A stretch of DNA of 7,578 nucleotides, from NCBI GenBank assembly GCA_964439745.1, contig CAYTQK010000163.1, positions 1-7,578 on the forward strand. Reading direction: 5' to 3'. Below, one piece after another: positions 1-6,449 of the stretch. The stretch is from CAYTQK01 sp964439745 (GTDB lineage Bacteria > Desulfobacterota > Desulfobacteria > Desulfobacterales > Desulfosudaceae). The translations under genes and the position numbers were made by a program. Each line of letters starts with the position of its first letter. The first letter of the stretch is position 1. The notes beneath the pieces were generated by a model. That model did no database searches, was not told the DNA's origin, and worked only from the letters and a program-made list of their open reading frames with translations.

Positions 1-1477
1 GCTGTCGCATGTCCGCTTCCTCTTCCGGCCAGATGACCGGCGGCAGCCACAGCCAGTACCGGCTGGCGGCCCGGCTGCGGTTCAGGTGTTCGCCGATCTC
101 TGCCGACAGCCAGAGCCCCCGCTCGCGGGGACCGCCGCCCTTAACCGGCAGGCGGCGGAAAACATCCATCTGCCGGACTTTTCCCTGGCGCGGCGGACGG
201 CCCCGCATACGCCCTGCCCCGGATGACGGCGGTGTTTCCCGGTCGGCAGCCGGCAGGTTGACCGGGGGAATGGCCTCCAGTTCGGCTTTCCCGGCTGCAA
301 TCCTCTGCGCCAGCTCCGGGCTGAGCCGATCCACCAGGAACACCGGGGCGCCCCGCTCCACTTGCCTGGCCGGCGGCAGCCGCAGATGCAGCCGGCCCTG
401 CCGGGGAACATATTTGCCCACCTTGTGGATGTGATGCCCCTTCTGGTCTTCATACCCGATCCGCAGTATATCGCTCTTCAGCAGTGCCAAGCGCGGGCGC
501 AGGACAACCTCCCGGCCGCTCCCCTTGACCCGGCCGGCGAACCGGCCCGACCCGGTCTCTTCGCCGCTGTTGGCCGGCGGATACTGCCGCTGGGGAAGAA
601 ACAGGTAATGGGTGGTCCGGCGGCCCAGGGCGTGCTGCAAATATTCCAGGGCCGCTTTTTTGGCGGCCGGATCACGGCCCTCGTCCCGCAGCAGCCGGTA
701 GGCCGAGACCGTATGGTAGACATAATGCGGACCTTTTTTGCGGCCCTCGATTTTCCAGGCGGCGATGGCCGGAATTTCCCGCAGCGGCTTGACCAGCACA
801 TCCGCGGAAAAATCCAGGCAGGAAAAAAACCGGGCCTGGGTTTCGCCGACGGTGTATTGCCGGCGGCAGGGCTGGACGCACCGTCCCCGCAGACCGCTTT
901 TGCCGCCCAGGTAGCTGCTCCAGTAGCAGCGCCCGGAGACCCCGTAACAGAGGGCGCCGTGGACAAACAGTTCCAGATCAAGAGAGTCGGGACAGGCGGC
1001 GGCCACCTGCCTGATTTCATCGATATTCAGTTCCCGGGGGAGCACCACCCGGCTGACGCCGGGCAGCTTCGCCGCTGTTTGCAGGGCCGCCGCGAAAGTT
1101 GCGGCCGAAAGGGTGGAAAGATGAAGCTCGCCGGCGAATTCCTCCTGCCGGGCCAGTTCCACCAGGGCCAGGTCCTGGATAATGAGGGCGTCGGGCCGGA
1201 TATGCCGGCTGAGCAGGCGCACCAGTTCCCGGACCCGTTCCAGCTCGCCGGGCCGGACCAGGGAATTTACGGCCACGTACACCGCCGTCCCCTGCTGATG
1301 CGCCAGGGTCACCAGGCGGGCCAGTTCCGAAGGGGAAAAATTCTCGGCGGCCATGCGCGCGGAAAACTGCTTCAGGCCGCAGTAGACGGCATCGGCCCCG
1401 GCGGCCAGGGCCGCCATGAAAGCGGCCTTGCTGCCGGCCGGGGCCAGTATTTCCGGTTTTGACGAAGTCAGCGTCAT
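1..1477 (-). CDS. U32-family protein (RlhA/TrhP/YhbU-like), C-terminus beyond window
   Basis: The frame reads leftward from ATG 1477-1475 to the window edge without a stop, giving 492 residues. This is the only plausible start: an in-frame TAA lies two codons upstream (1483-1481), and the family's N-terminal strand appears at once (KPEILAPAGSKAAF, residues 7-20). The family signature is at residues 168-184, LELFVHGALCYGVSGRC. It is followed by GLRGRCVQPCRRQY (195-208) and the KIEGRKKGPHYVYHTVSAYR block (242-261). Cysteines 177, 184, 200 and 204 are candidate Fe-S ligands. Residues 310-385 look like the beta-rich domain that follows the TIM-like barrel, and 405-437 are Pro/Arg-rich and poorly ordered. 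Known members with a long tail, such as E. coli RlhA, hydroxylate rRNA; TrhP acts on tRNA; UbiU/V serve anaerobic ubiquinone synthesis. Most genomes label them peptidases, which is doubtful. An RNA-hydroxylation role is inference. No Shine-Dalgarno is obvious before the start. Confidence 0.93.
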   Translation of the reverse strand, partial: MTLTSSKPEILAPAGSKAAFMAALAAGADAVYCGLKQFSARMAAENFSPSELARLVTLAHQQGTAVYVAVNSLVRPGELERVRELVRLLSRHIRPDALIIQDLALVELARQEEFAGELHLSTLSAATFAAALQTAAKLPGVSRVVLPRELNIDEIRQVAAACPDSLDLELFVHGALCYGVSGRCYWSSYLGGKSGLRGRCVQPCRRQYTVGETQARFFSCLDFSADVLVKPLREIPAIAAWKIEGRKKGPHYVYHTVSAYRLLRDEGRDPAAKKAALEYLQHALGRRTTHYLFLPQRQYPPANSGEETGSGRFAGRVKGSGREVVLRPRLALLKSDILRIGYEDQKGHHIHKVGKYVPRQGRLHLRLPPARQVERGAPVFLVDRLSPELAQRIAAGKAELEAIPPVNLPAADRETPPSSGAGRMRGRPPRQGKVRQMDVFRRLPVKGGGPRERGLWLSAEIGEHLNRSRAASRYWLWLPPVIWPEEEADMRQ

Positions 1478-1506
1478 TGGTTATGGGAGAAGTTTTTTTA
1501 CAACTT

Positions 1507-1537
1507 ATTGTATTAATGATGACGATGTATCTGACAA
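1507..1537 (-). promoter_or_regulatory. Candidate sigma70-type promoter for the U32 gene
   Basis: On the minus strand, TTGTCA (1537-1532, 5 of 6 to TTGACA) is followed after 19 bases by TACAAT (1512-1507, 5 of 6 to TATAAT). Transcription would begin near 1500, leaving a leader of roughly 20-25 bases before the ATG at 1477. The spacer is two bases longer than ideal. The assignment rests on position and motif match only. Confidence 0.38.
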
Positions 1538-1720
1538 AAAGACTGTCTGTTGTTATTTTGAGGGTAACAATGAAAAAATAAAAAATTGTCCGTGTAACTA
1601 TTGGGAGCCAGGATACTGGCCCTGGCGGTCATTGGCTCAAATTTGTTAATCCAACCACCTGGAATGTCTGTTGATGATCCAGCAGTTCCGCTTTCGTAAA
1701 TCTGGTGGCATATTATACGC

Positions 1721-1750
1721 TTGATCCAACAGGCCCGCAAGTGATATAAA
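1721..1750 (+). promoter_or_regulatory. Candidate sigma70-type promoter for the cooC-led unit
   Basis: TTGATC (1721-1726, 4 of 6 to consensus) and TATAAA (1745-1750, 5 of 6) are 18 bases apart. Transcription would start near 1757, giving a 5' leader of about 45 bases before the ATG at 1803. A second TATTAT at 1711-1716 has no good -35 partner. This is the best candidate for driving the whole rightward unit, since the later gene junctions leave little or no room for another promoter. Confidence 0.45.
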
Positions 1751-1788
1751 TTTTTAAAGATTCAAACCGCGTACGAAAACGTCTAATC

Positions 1789-1793
1789 AGGAG
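1789..1793 (+). promoter_or_regulatory. Ribosome binding site of the CooC-like gene
   Basis: AGGAG lies nine bases before ATG 1803 and is the clearest Shine-Dalgarno in the window. It confirms the 1803 start and suggests that the first gene of the unit is translated strongly, unlike the next two starts (2576 and 2659), which have no good site. Confidence 0.75.
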
Positions 1794-1802
1794 ATAACCA
1801 TC

Positions 1803-2579
1803 ATGAAAATCGCAGTCAGCGGCAAAGGCGGTGTCGGCAAAACCACGGTGGCGGCCCTGCTGATCCGTCACCTGGACGCGGCCGGGAAAAAGATACTGGC
1901 CATCGACGCCGACCCGGACGCCAACCTGGCGGCCGCCCTGGGCATTCCCGACGCCGACCGGATCGTTCCCATCGCCGAGATGAAGGACCTTATTTTTGAA
2001 CGCACCGAAGCCCAGCCCGGCACCATCGGCGGCTTTTTCAAACTCAATCCCAAGGTGGACGACCTGCCCGAGGCCCTGTCCGCCAAGCTCGGCAATATCA
2101 AGCTGATGAAGCTGGGCGGGGTCAAGGGCGGCGGCGCCGGCTGCATCTGCCCGGAAAGCGCCCTGCTCAAGGCGCTGATCACCCATATCACCCTGCTCCG
2201 GGCCGAGGTGGTCGTCATGGACATGGAAGCGGGCCTGGAACATCTCGGCCGGGCCACCGCCAGCGCGGTCAACCGCCTGATCGTGGTGGTGGAACCGGGC
2301 CGCCGCAGCATCGAGACCGCCCGGCAGGTCCAGAAACTGGCCAGGGAGATCAAATTGAACCAGATTTCCGTGGTGGGCAACAAGATCCGCGGGGAAAAGG
2401 ACGAGACCTTTTTGCGCGAACAGCTGCCCGACCTGCCTTTTGACGGCTTTCTGGCCTATGACGAGGCCCTGATCGAGGCCGACCTGGCCGGCACCTCGCC
2501 CTATGACACCGACACCCCGCTGAAGGGAAACATCGACGCCCTGATCAGCCGCCTGACCGAAACGGCCGCAGCATCATGA
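1803..2579 (+). CDS. cooC: CooC-family nickel-insertion ATPase (CODH accessory protein)
   Basis: The 258-residue product is a MinD/SIMIBI-type P-loop ATPase. The deviant Walker A GKGGVGKTT is at residues 7-15, the A' segment DADPDAN at 35-41, a Walker B-like strand VVVMDMEAG at 136-144 and a NKI base-recognition motif at 193-195. The CooC hallmark is GAGCICPESALLKAL, with Cys114 and Cys116 forming the CxC pair. In Carboxydothermus CooC1 the equivalent pair (Cys112/Cys114) binds metal at the dimer interface. CooC uses ATP hydrolysis to help load nickel into the C-cluster of CO dehydrogenase, and length matches the family. The start has a clear AGGAG. It is the first gene of the rightward unit; its stop overlaps a following ATG (ATGA, 2576-2579). 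No CODH or acetyl-CoA synthase gene lies in the window, so its client is unseen. Family membership is strong; assignment to CooC rather than a close paralogue such as AcsF or CooC2/3 is less certain. Confidence 0.88.
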   Translation: MKIAVSGKGGVGKTTVAALLIRHLDAAGKKILAIDADPDANLAAALGIPDADRIVPIAEMKDLIFERTEAQPGTIGGFFKLNPKVDDLPEALSAKLGNIKLMKLGGVKGGGAGCICPESALLKALITHITLLRAEVVVMDMEAGLEHLGRATASAVNRLIVVVEPGRRSIETARQVQKLAREIKLNQISVVGNKIRGEKDETFLREQLPDLPFDGFLAYDEALIEADLAGTSPYDTDTPLKGNIDALISRLTETAAAS

Positions 2580-2662
2580 GCGACCCGGGTAATGACATAG
2601 ACAGTATACGTTTCTGGAGACAACGCTCCGGGACCGACGGTGACAGGCACCGATTCGTATGA
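2576..2662 (+). CDS. Possible 28-codon leader/coupling ORF
   Basis: A short frame begins at ATG 2576, overlapping the CooC-like stop as ATGA, and ends at TGA 2660-2662, overlapping the helicase start as ATGA. It fills the inter-gene gap exactly. The peptide begins MSDPGNDIDSIRFW, is hydrophilic and Asp/Arg-rich, and resembles nothing I know. Neither its own start nor the helicase start has a good ribosome binding site (only AGG at 2645-2647, 11 bases before ATG 2659), so ribosomes may reach the helicase by stop-and-restart through this frame. Against a real protein: it uses ATA twice plus AGA and AGG, codons its neighbours avoid, so any role is more likely in translation coupling than as a functional peptide. 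A chance frame in a spacer is quite possible. Confidence 0.28.
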   Translation: MSDPGNDIDSIRFWRQRSGTDGDRHRFV

Positions 2663-4800
2663 AAACCGCGCACCCGCACATAAAAGAACGTCTCGAAGGA
2701 CCCCGCCGGCGGAAGACCGGCCGGCCGCCGGGCAAGCATACCGGCGGGCAGGTCCGAAAAAAAAACCGCCCGCTGCGGCTGAAGCCGGGTAAAGACCCCC
2801 AGCTGAAATCCGTTTTTTCCACCATCGGCGTGCCCGAGGAAACCGCCTTTACGCCCGACCCTTTCCAGCTCGAGGCGCTGGAGGCCGTTGCCCATGCTGA
2901 CTGCATCGTCACCGCGCCCACCGGCGCCGGCAAGACCTGGATCGCCGAACAGGTCATCGAGCGGATGCTGGCGGAGGGGAAAAAGACCTGGTATGCCTCG
3001 CCCTTAAAGGCTCTCAGCAATTCCATTTATGAAGAATTTTCCGGGCGGTTCGGCCCGGAAAACACCGGCATCCTGACCGGCGACCGCAAGGAAAACCCCG
3101 AGGCGCCGATCATCATCGGCACCACGGAAATCCTGCGCAACCAATTGTATGATTCCATGCACAGCGGCGAAGACCTGGATACCGATTTTGTCATCCTCGA
3201 CGAAGCCCATTTCCTGGGCGACGAGGATCGCGGCGTGGTCTGGGAAGAGACCATGATCTACCTGCCGCGGCGCATTCCCCTGCTGCTGTTGTCGGCCACC
3301 ATCGGCAATCCCGATGAAATCGCCGCCTGGCTGACCGCCCTGCGGAACAATACCTGCCAGGTGGTCCGGGAAACCCGGCGCATGGTCCAGCTCTACCCGC
3401 TATTTCTCCATCCGTCCGGTACCCTCTTTCCCCTGGTGACTCAGAACCCGGAAACCGGCCGGCACCGCCTGTGCAAAAAAACCCTCAATGCCCTGCAGGG
3501 CAACCGCCGGCCCCAGCTGGCCCCGCCGCACCGCCTGCCGCCCATGAAAGATATCCTGCGGATCCTGCGGACCTATAATCTGCTGCCGGCCATCTTCTTC
3601 ATGAAATCGCGGGCGGACTGCGACCGGGCCCTGGAATTGTGTGATGACGAAGCCCTGAAACAGGACCCGGAGCGCAAAGCCCTGCTGGAAGCCCGGGTCG
3701 AGGAGATTGTCCGCCAAGAGCCCTACCTGGCCGACCATAAGCAGCTCCGGTTTGTGACCGAGAGGGCCGTGGCCGCCCATCACAGCGGCCAGCTGCCCCT
3801 GTGGAAAAAAACCGTGGAACAATTGATGAACGCCGGCCTGCTGGATGCCGTTTTTGCCACTTCCACGGTGGCCGCGGGGGTCAATTTTCCCGCCCGGACC
3901 GTGGCCATCTTCAACTCCGACCGGTTCAACGGCAAGGAGTTTCTGCCGCTGTCGGCCATCGAATTTCACCAGATGACCGGCCGGGCCGGCCGGCGGGGCA
4001 AGGACAAGATCGGTTTCGCCCTGGTGGTGCCCGGCAAATTCATGGATGTCAAGTACATCGCCAAGCTGGTGGATGCCTCTCCTTCTTCGATCAACAGCCA
4101 GATCAAAATCAACTTTTCCATGACCCTCAACCTGCTGCTGGGCCTGGCCCCGGATCAGGTCCGGACGCTGCTGCAGAACTCTTTCGCCCTTTTCCAGTAC
4201 CAGAAGAAAAAATCCGGTTCCCGCCAGGCCGAGGAAAAGCTGTGGGAGGATTTTCTGCGGCACCTGGATTTCCTCAAAGCCAGCGGTTACGCCGATGAAT
4301 CGGGCCGGCTGACCCCGGACGGGGAGTGGGCCGCCCAGCTGCGGGTGGATCACCCCCTGATGATCGCCGAAAGCTTCCGGCTGGGGCTGCTGCCCGAATC
4401 CGAACCGGCCCAGTTGGCCGCCATCATCGCCTCCTTTGTCAACGAACGCCAGACCGACGAAACCGTCCCGGTTCTGCACGGCACGCCCCAGCAGCTGAAA
4501 ACCCGGCTCTTCCGCCTGCAAAAAAAACTGGGGCCCTTTACCACCCGCATGAAAAAAAGCGGCTTTACCCCGACCACTCTTTACCTCGCGCCGGCGGTCT
4601 CCATCTATAAATGGGCGGCCGGCTATCCCTGGAGTGCGGTGGCGGCGGAAGCGGGTATTGCCGAGGGGGACCTGGCCAACCTGGTCTTTCGCACGGCCGA
4701 CAACCTGCGCCATATCGCCGCCCTGCGGCCGGTCTTTCCGGAAACAGCCCTGACGGCCATGCAGGCGGTGGACCTGATCATGAAGGAGCCGGTAGTGTAG
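2659..4800 (+). CDS. Ski2/Mtr4-like DExH-box helicase with DSHCT-type C-terminus
   Basis: The 713-residue product carries the full superfamily 2 motif set: FQ at 69-70, motif I APTGAGKT (86-93), Ia SPLKAL (114-119), II DEAH (181-184), III SAT (212-214), IV-like FFMKSR (313-318), HHSG (374-377), V TSTVAAGVNF (401-410) and VI HQMTGRAGRRG (437-447). After the RecA domains come a Ski2-type block (VRTLLQNSFALFQYQ, 501-515) and a DSHCT-like end (LRVDHPLM, then WAAGYPW and EGDLANLVFRTADNLRHI up to about 687). Residues 1-48 are very basic, a likely nucleic-acid-binding tail. It lacks the arch/KOW insertion of eukaryotic Mtr4 and is shorter than mycobacterial HelY. The family unwinds RNA (or DNA) with ATP in the cytoplasm. 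An in-frame TGA at 2641-2643 rules out a longer N-terminus; the start overlaps the preceding mini-ORF and has only a weak binding site. The exact substrate cannot be read from the sequence. Confidence 0.92.
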   Translation: MKTAHPHIKERLEGPRRRKTGRPPGKHTGGQVRKKNRPLRLKPGKDPQLKSVFSTIGVPEETAFTPDPFQLEALEAVAHADCIVTAPTGAGKTWIAEQVIERMLAEGKKTWYASPLKALSNSIYEEFSGRFGPENTGILTGDRKENPEAPIIIGTTEILRNQLYDSMHSGEDLDTDFVILDEAHFLGDEDRGVVWEETMIYLPRRIPLLLLSATIGNPDEIAAWLTALRNNTCQVVRETRRMVQLYPLFLHPSGTLFPLVTQNPETGRHRLCKKTLNALQGNRRPQLAPPHRLPPMKDILRILRTYNLLPAIFFMKSRADCDRALELCDDEALKQDPERKALLEARVEEIVRQEPYLADHKQLRFVTERAVAAHHSGQLPLWKKTVEQLMNAGLLDAVFATSTVAAGVNFPARTVAIFNSDRFNGKEFLPLSAIEFHQMTGRAGRRGKDKIGFALVVPGKFMDVKYIAKLVDASPSSINSQIKINFSMTLNLLLGLAPDQVRTLLQNSFALFQYQKKKSGSRQAEEKLWEDFLRHLDFLKASGYADESGRLTPDGEWAAQLRVDHPLMIAESFRLGLLPESEPAQLAAIIASFVNERQTDETVPVLHGTPQQLKTRLFRLQKKLGPFTTRMKKSGFTPTTLYLAPAVSIYKWAAGYPWSAVAAEAGIAEGDLANLVFRTADNLRHIAALRPVFPETALTAMQAVDLIMKEPVV

Positions 4801-4803
4801 AGC

Positions 4804-4807
4804 GAGG
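4804..4807 (+). promoter_or_regulatory. Ribosome binding site that decides the nuclease start
   Basis: GAGG sits seven bases before ATG 4815 in the 14-base gap after the helicase stop. It favors this start over the in-frame ATG at 4842, which has only a weak GGACGG upstream, and over the far-upstream ATG at 4611, which lies deep inside the helicase gene. Confidence 0.55.
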
Positions 4808-4814
4808 ATACCAC

Positions 4815-6449
4815 ATGACATTTTTGGGTCACCACGGACGGATGCGCCTCATCACCCTTGTGCTAGCTGTGCTGCTGTCGGCCGGCCCGGCTTTTTCTGC
4901 CACCGTCAAAATCGCCACCTATAACGTGGAAAACCTGTTCGACGCCCAGAACGACGGCAGCGAATACCCGGATTACGTGCCGGGCGGCCGGGCGGGCTGG
5001 AACCGCCGCCTGGCGGTGATCAAAACCGCCCATACCGCCCGGGTGATCGCCGCCCTGGCAGCGGATGTGGTCGCCCTGCAGGAGATCGAATCCCGCCGGG
5101 CCCTGGATCGGCTGCGGAAAAAGCTGCGCGCGGACGGCCGGGACTATCCCTACAGCGCCCTGGCCGATACGGCCGAAACCACCGTGGCCTGCGCACTTCT
5201 GTCGCGGTTTCCCCTGCAGCAGACCGAGGAAATTTCTCCCGGTCCGGGCCGGCGCAATATTCTCAAGGCTGTGGTCAGCGTCGACGAGCACCCCCTGGTT
5301 CTGTTTATCAACCACTGGAAATCCCGGCAGGGTCCGGAAAGCCGGCGACTGGTTTACGCCCGCGCCCTGAAAAAAGAGATCGACCAACTGCCCCCGGACG
5401 CGGACGTCGTTGTCCTGGGGGATTTTAACGCCAATTACAACGAATATGAGACCTTCCGGGACAAGGCCCGCCTCAACGACACCGGCGGCATTACCGGCAT
5501 CAACCATGTCCTGGGCACGGTGCAGGAGGGACGACTGGTCGACGAGTCCATCCTGATCCGCCGCCGGGATCACCGCTATCTGTACAACCTCTGGCTGGAA
5601 CTGCCCCCCTGGCAGCGCTGGTCCCACGAATACTTCGGCCACCGCAGCAGCCTGGACAGCATCATCGTCTCCGGCGGACTGTTCGACGACCACGGTATCT
5701 CCTACCTTGACAACTCCTTTGCCCGGTTCACGGCGGACTTTCTCTTCCGCGACGGCGCCATCTTCCGCTGGCAGCAGGCCGACCACGGCCGGGGTCGTCA
5801 CCTGGGGGAGGGTTACTCGGATCATCTGCCCCTGGTGGCCTGCTTTGCGTCCGGTCCCTTTTCCGACCAGCCGGAACCAGCGGCGGCCGGGCGTCGGGAC
5901 AAAAGCGCTTCATCGCCGGTCGCCATCAGCCGGCTTTACGAAATCCCGGCCGGCCGGGTTAATCTGGGCCTGAAAAACTGCGCCGTCATCTATGCGCATG
6001 GCAACAACGCCGTCATCAAGCAGAAAAGCGGCCGGGCCATTTATGTTTACCAGGCGGCCGACGACCTGGAGCCGGGCGGGACCTATGACCTGACCGTGCG
6101 GCAGCTGTATGATCACTACGGGCTGCGCGAGATCAAGGCCGTCAGCGATCTTACCCGCCGGGACGGTACCGTGGATCCCCGCGACTACTTCCTGGACCCG
6201 GCCGGTCTTGACCTGAACGACCGGCGCTGGCAGAACGAGGTCATCTCCTCGCTGGCCGGTGTTTACCGGGACAAAGCCCTTCTTCATGAGGGCGAACGCA
6301 TCCGGCTCTATTTCAAGGATAAACACCTCCGGCCGGCGGAGAACACCCGGCTGATCATCACCGGGGCAAGGGTGGGCTTTCACCGCACCCCGGAGCTGGT
6401 GATAGAAAAACCGGGTCAGGTGCAAGTCTTGAGCGGGGGACAGCCATGA
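4815..6449 (+). CDS. Secreted EEP-family nuclease with C-terminal OB-like domain
   Basis: From ATG 4815 the product is 544 residues. A signal peptide is clear: basic start, hydrophobic RLITLVLAVLLSAGP, and a likely signal peptidase I cut after AFS (residue 28), so the enzyme acts in the periplasm or outside. The endonuclease/exonuclease/phosphatase fold follows with its catalytic set: TYNVEN (Asn37), LQEIES (Glu90), INHWKSR (His167), VLGDFNAN (Asp203, Asn205), SLDSII (Asp281) and YSDHLPLV (Asp336, His337). A Pro/Ala-rich linker (about 346-368) leads to a second domain (371-535), with RLYEIPAGRVNLGLKNCAVI and GRAIYVY, resembling the OB-fold nucleic-acid-binding domains attached to extracellular nucleases. 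Expected activity is metal-dependent phosphodiester cleavage, probably of DNA or RNA for scavenging or matrix turnover; a phosphatase role is the alternative. All catalytic residues are present. Fourteen bases separate it from the helicase; its TGA overlaps the next ATG. Confidence 0.9.
   Translation: MTFLGHHGRMRLITLVLAVLLSAGPAFSATVKIATYNVENLFDAQNDGSEYPDYVPGGRAGWNRRLAVIKTAHTARVIAALAADVVALQEIESRRALDRLRKKLRADGRDYPYSALADTAETTVACALLSRFPLQQTEEISPGPGRRNILKAVVSVDEHPLVLFINHWKSRQGPESRRLVYARALKKEIDQLPPDADVVVLGDFNANYNEYETFRDKARLNDTGGITGINHVLGTVQEGRLVDESILIRRRDHRYLYNLWLELPPWQRWSHEYFGHRSSLDSIIVSGGLFDDHGISYLDNSFARFTADFLFRDGAIFRWQQADHGRGRHLGEGYSDHLPLVACFASGPFSDQPEPAAAGRRDKSASSPVAISRLYEIPAGRVNLGLKNCAVIYAHGNNAVIKQKSGRAIYVYQAADDLEPGGTYDLTVRQLYDHYGLREIKAVSDLTRRDGTVDPRDYFLDPAGLDLNDRRWQNEVISSLAGVYRDKALLHEGERIRLYFKDKHLRPAENTRLIITGARVGFHRTPELVIEKPGQVQVLSGGQP
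6435..6440 (+). promoter_or_regulatory. Ribosome binding site of the cysteine-rich repeat protein
   Basis: GGGGGA lies five bases before ATG 6446, inside the end of the nuclease gene. Together with the ATGA stop-start overlap it supports translational coupling of the last two genes. Confidence 0.5.

Larger units (their letters stand above)
1478..1802. other. AT-rich divergent intergenic region
   Basis: These 325 bases separate the leftward U32 gene from the rightward cooC-led unit and are much richer in A and T than the coding sequence on either side. They should hold both promoters. Besides the promoter candidates listed separately, I see a short dyad GCCAGG / CCTGGC (1607-1612 and 1621-1626, 8-base loop) with no T-tract, a dyad ACAAT / ATTGT (1567-1571 and 1585-1589) around an A-rich 13-base spacer, and a near-repeat TGATCCAGCAG (1675-1685) / TGATCCAACAG (1722-1732), whose second copy overlaps the rightward -35. 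None matches a regulator site I can name; I looked for the CooA pattern TGTC-N8-GACA and an FNR-like TTGAT-N4-ATCAA and found neither. No RNA gene or riboswitch is recognisable, and short ORFs here lack ribosome binding sites. Confidence 0.7.

Noticed and set aside
362..1462. Long open frame on the plus strand (366 codons)
   Set aside because: It is antisense to the U32 gene, whose minus-strand frame carries clear family motifs. The plus-strand translation is Pro/Gly/Ala/Gln-rich with no recognisable domain, as expected from GC-rich shadow frames.
1607..1626. GCCAGG / CCTGGC hairpin as a terminator
   Set aside because: Six base pairs with an 8-base loop and no T-run on either strand, located between divergent genes where no transcript should end.
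1416..1649. 77-codon plus-strand frame running through the divergent region
   Set aside because: It starts inside the antisense of the U32 gene, has no ribosome binding site, and its translation changes character abruptly at the intergenic boundary.
1478..1802. CooA, FNR-type or sigma54 (-24/-12) site before the CooC-like gene
   Set aside because: No TGTC-N8-GACA, no TTGAT-N4-ATCAA, and the TGGC words present are not correctly spaced from a GC at -12.
4611..4814. Upstream extension of the nuclease frame to ATG 4611
   Set aside because: It would overlap the helicase C-terminus by 190 bases and bury the signal peptide. GAGG before ATG 4815 and the signal sequence right after it fit far better.
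3400..4821. Long open frame on the minus strand (473 codons)
   Set aside because: It lies opposite the helicase's catalytic motifs and reads as low-complexity Gly/Gln/Arg-rich sequence with no family resemblance; a shadow frame.
4863..5825. Minus-strand open frame (320 codons) opposite the EEP nuclease
   Set aside because: The plus strand holds the full EEP active site here; the minus translation is Val/Gly/Gln-rich with no motif.
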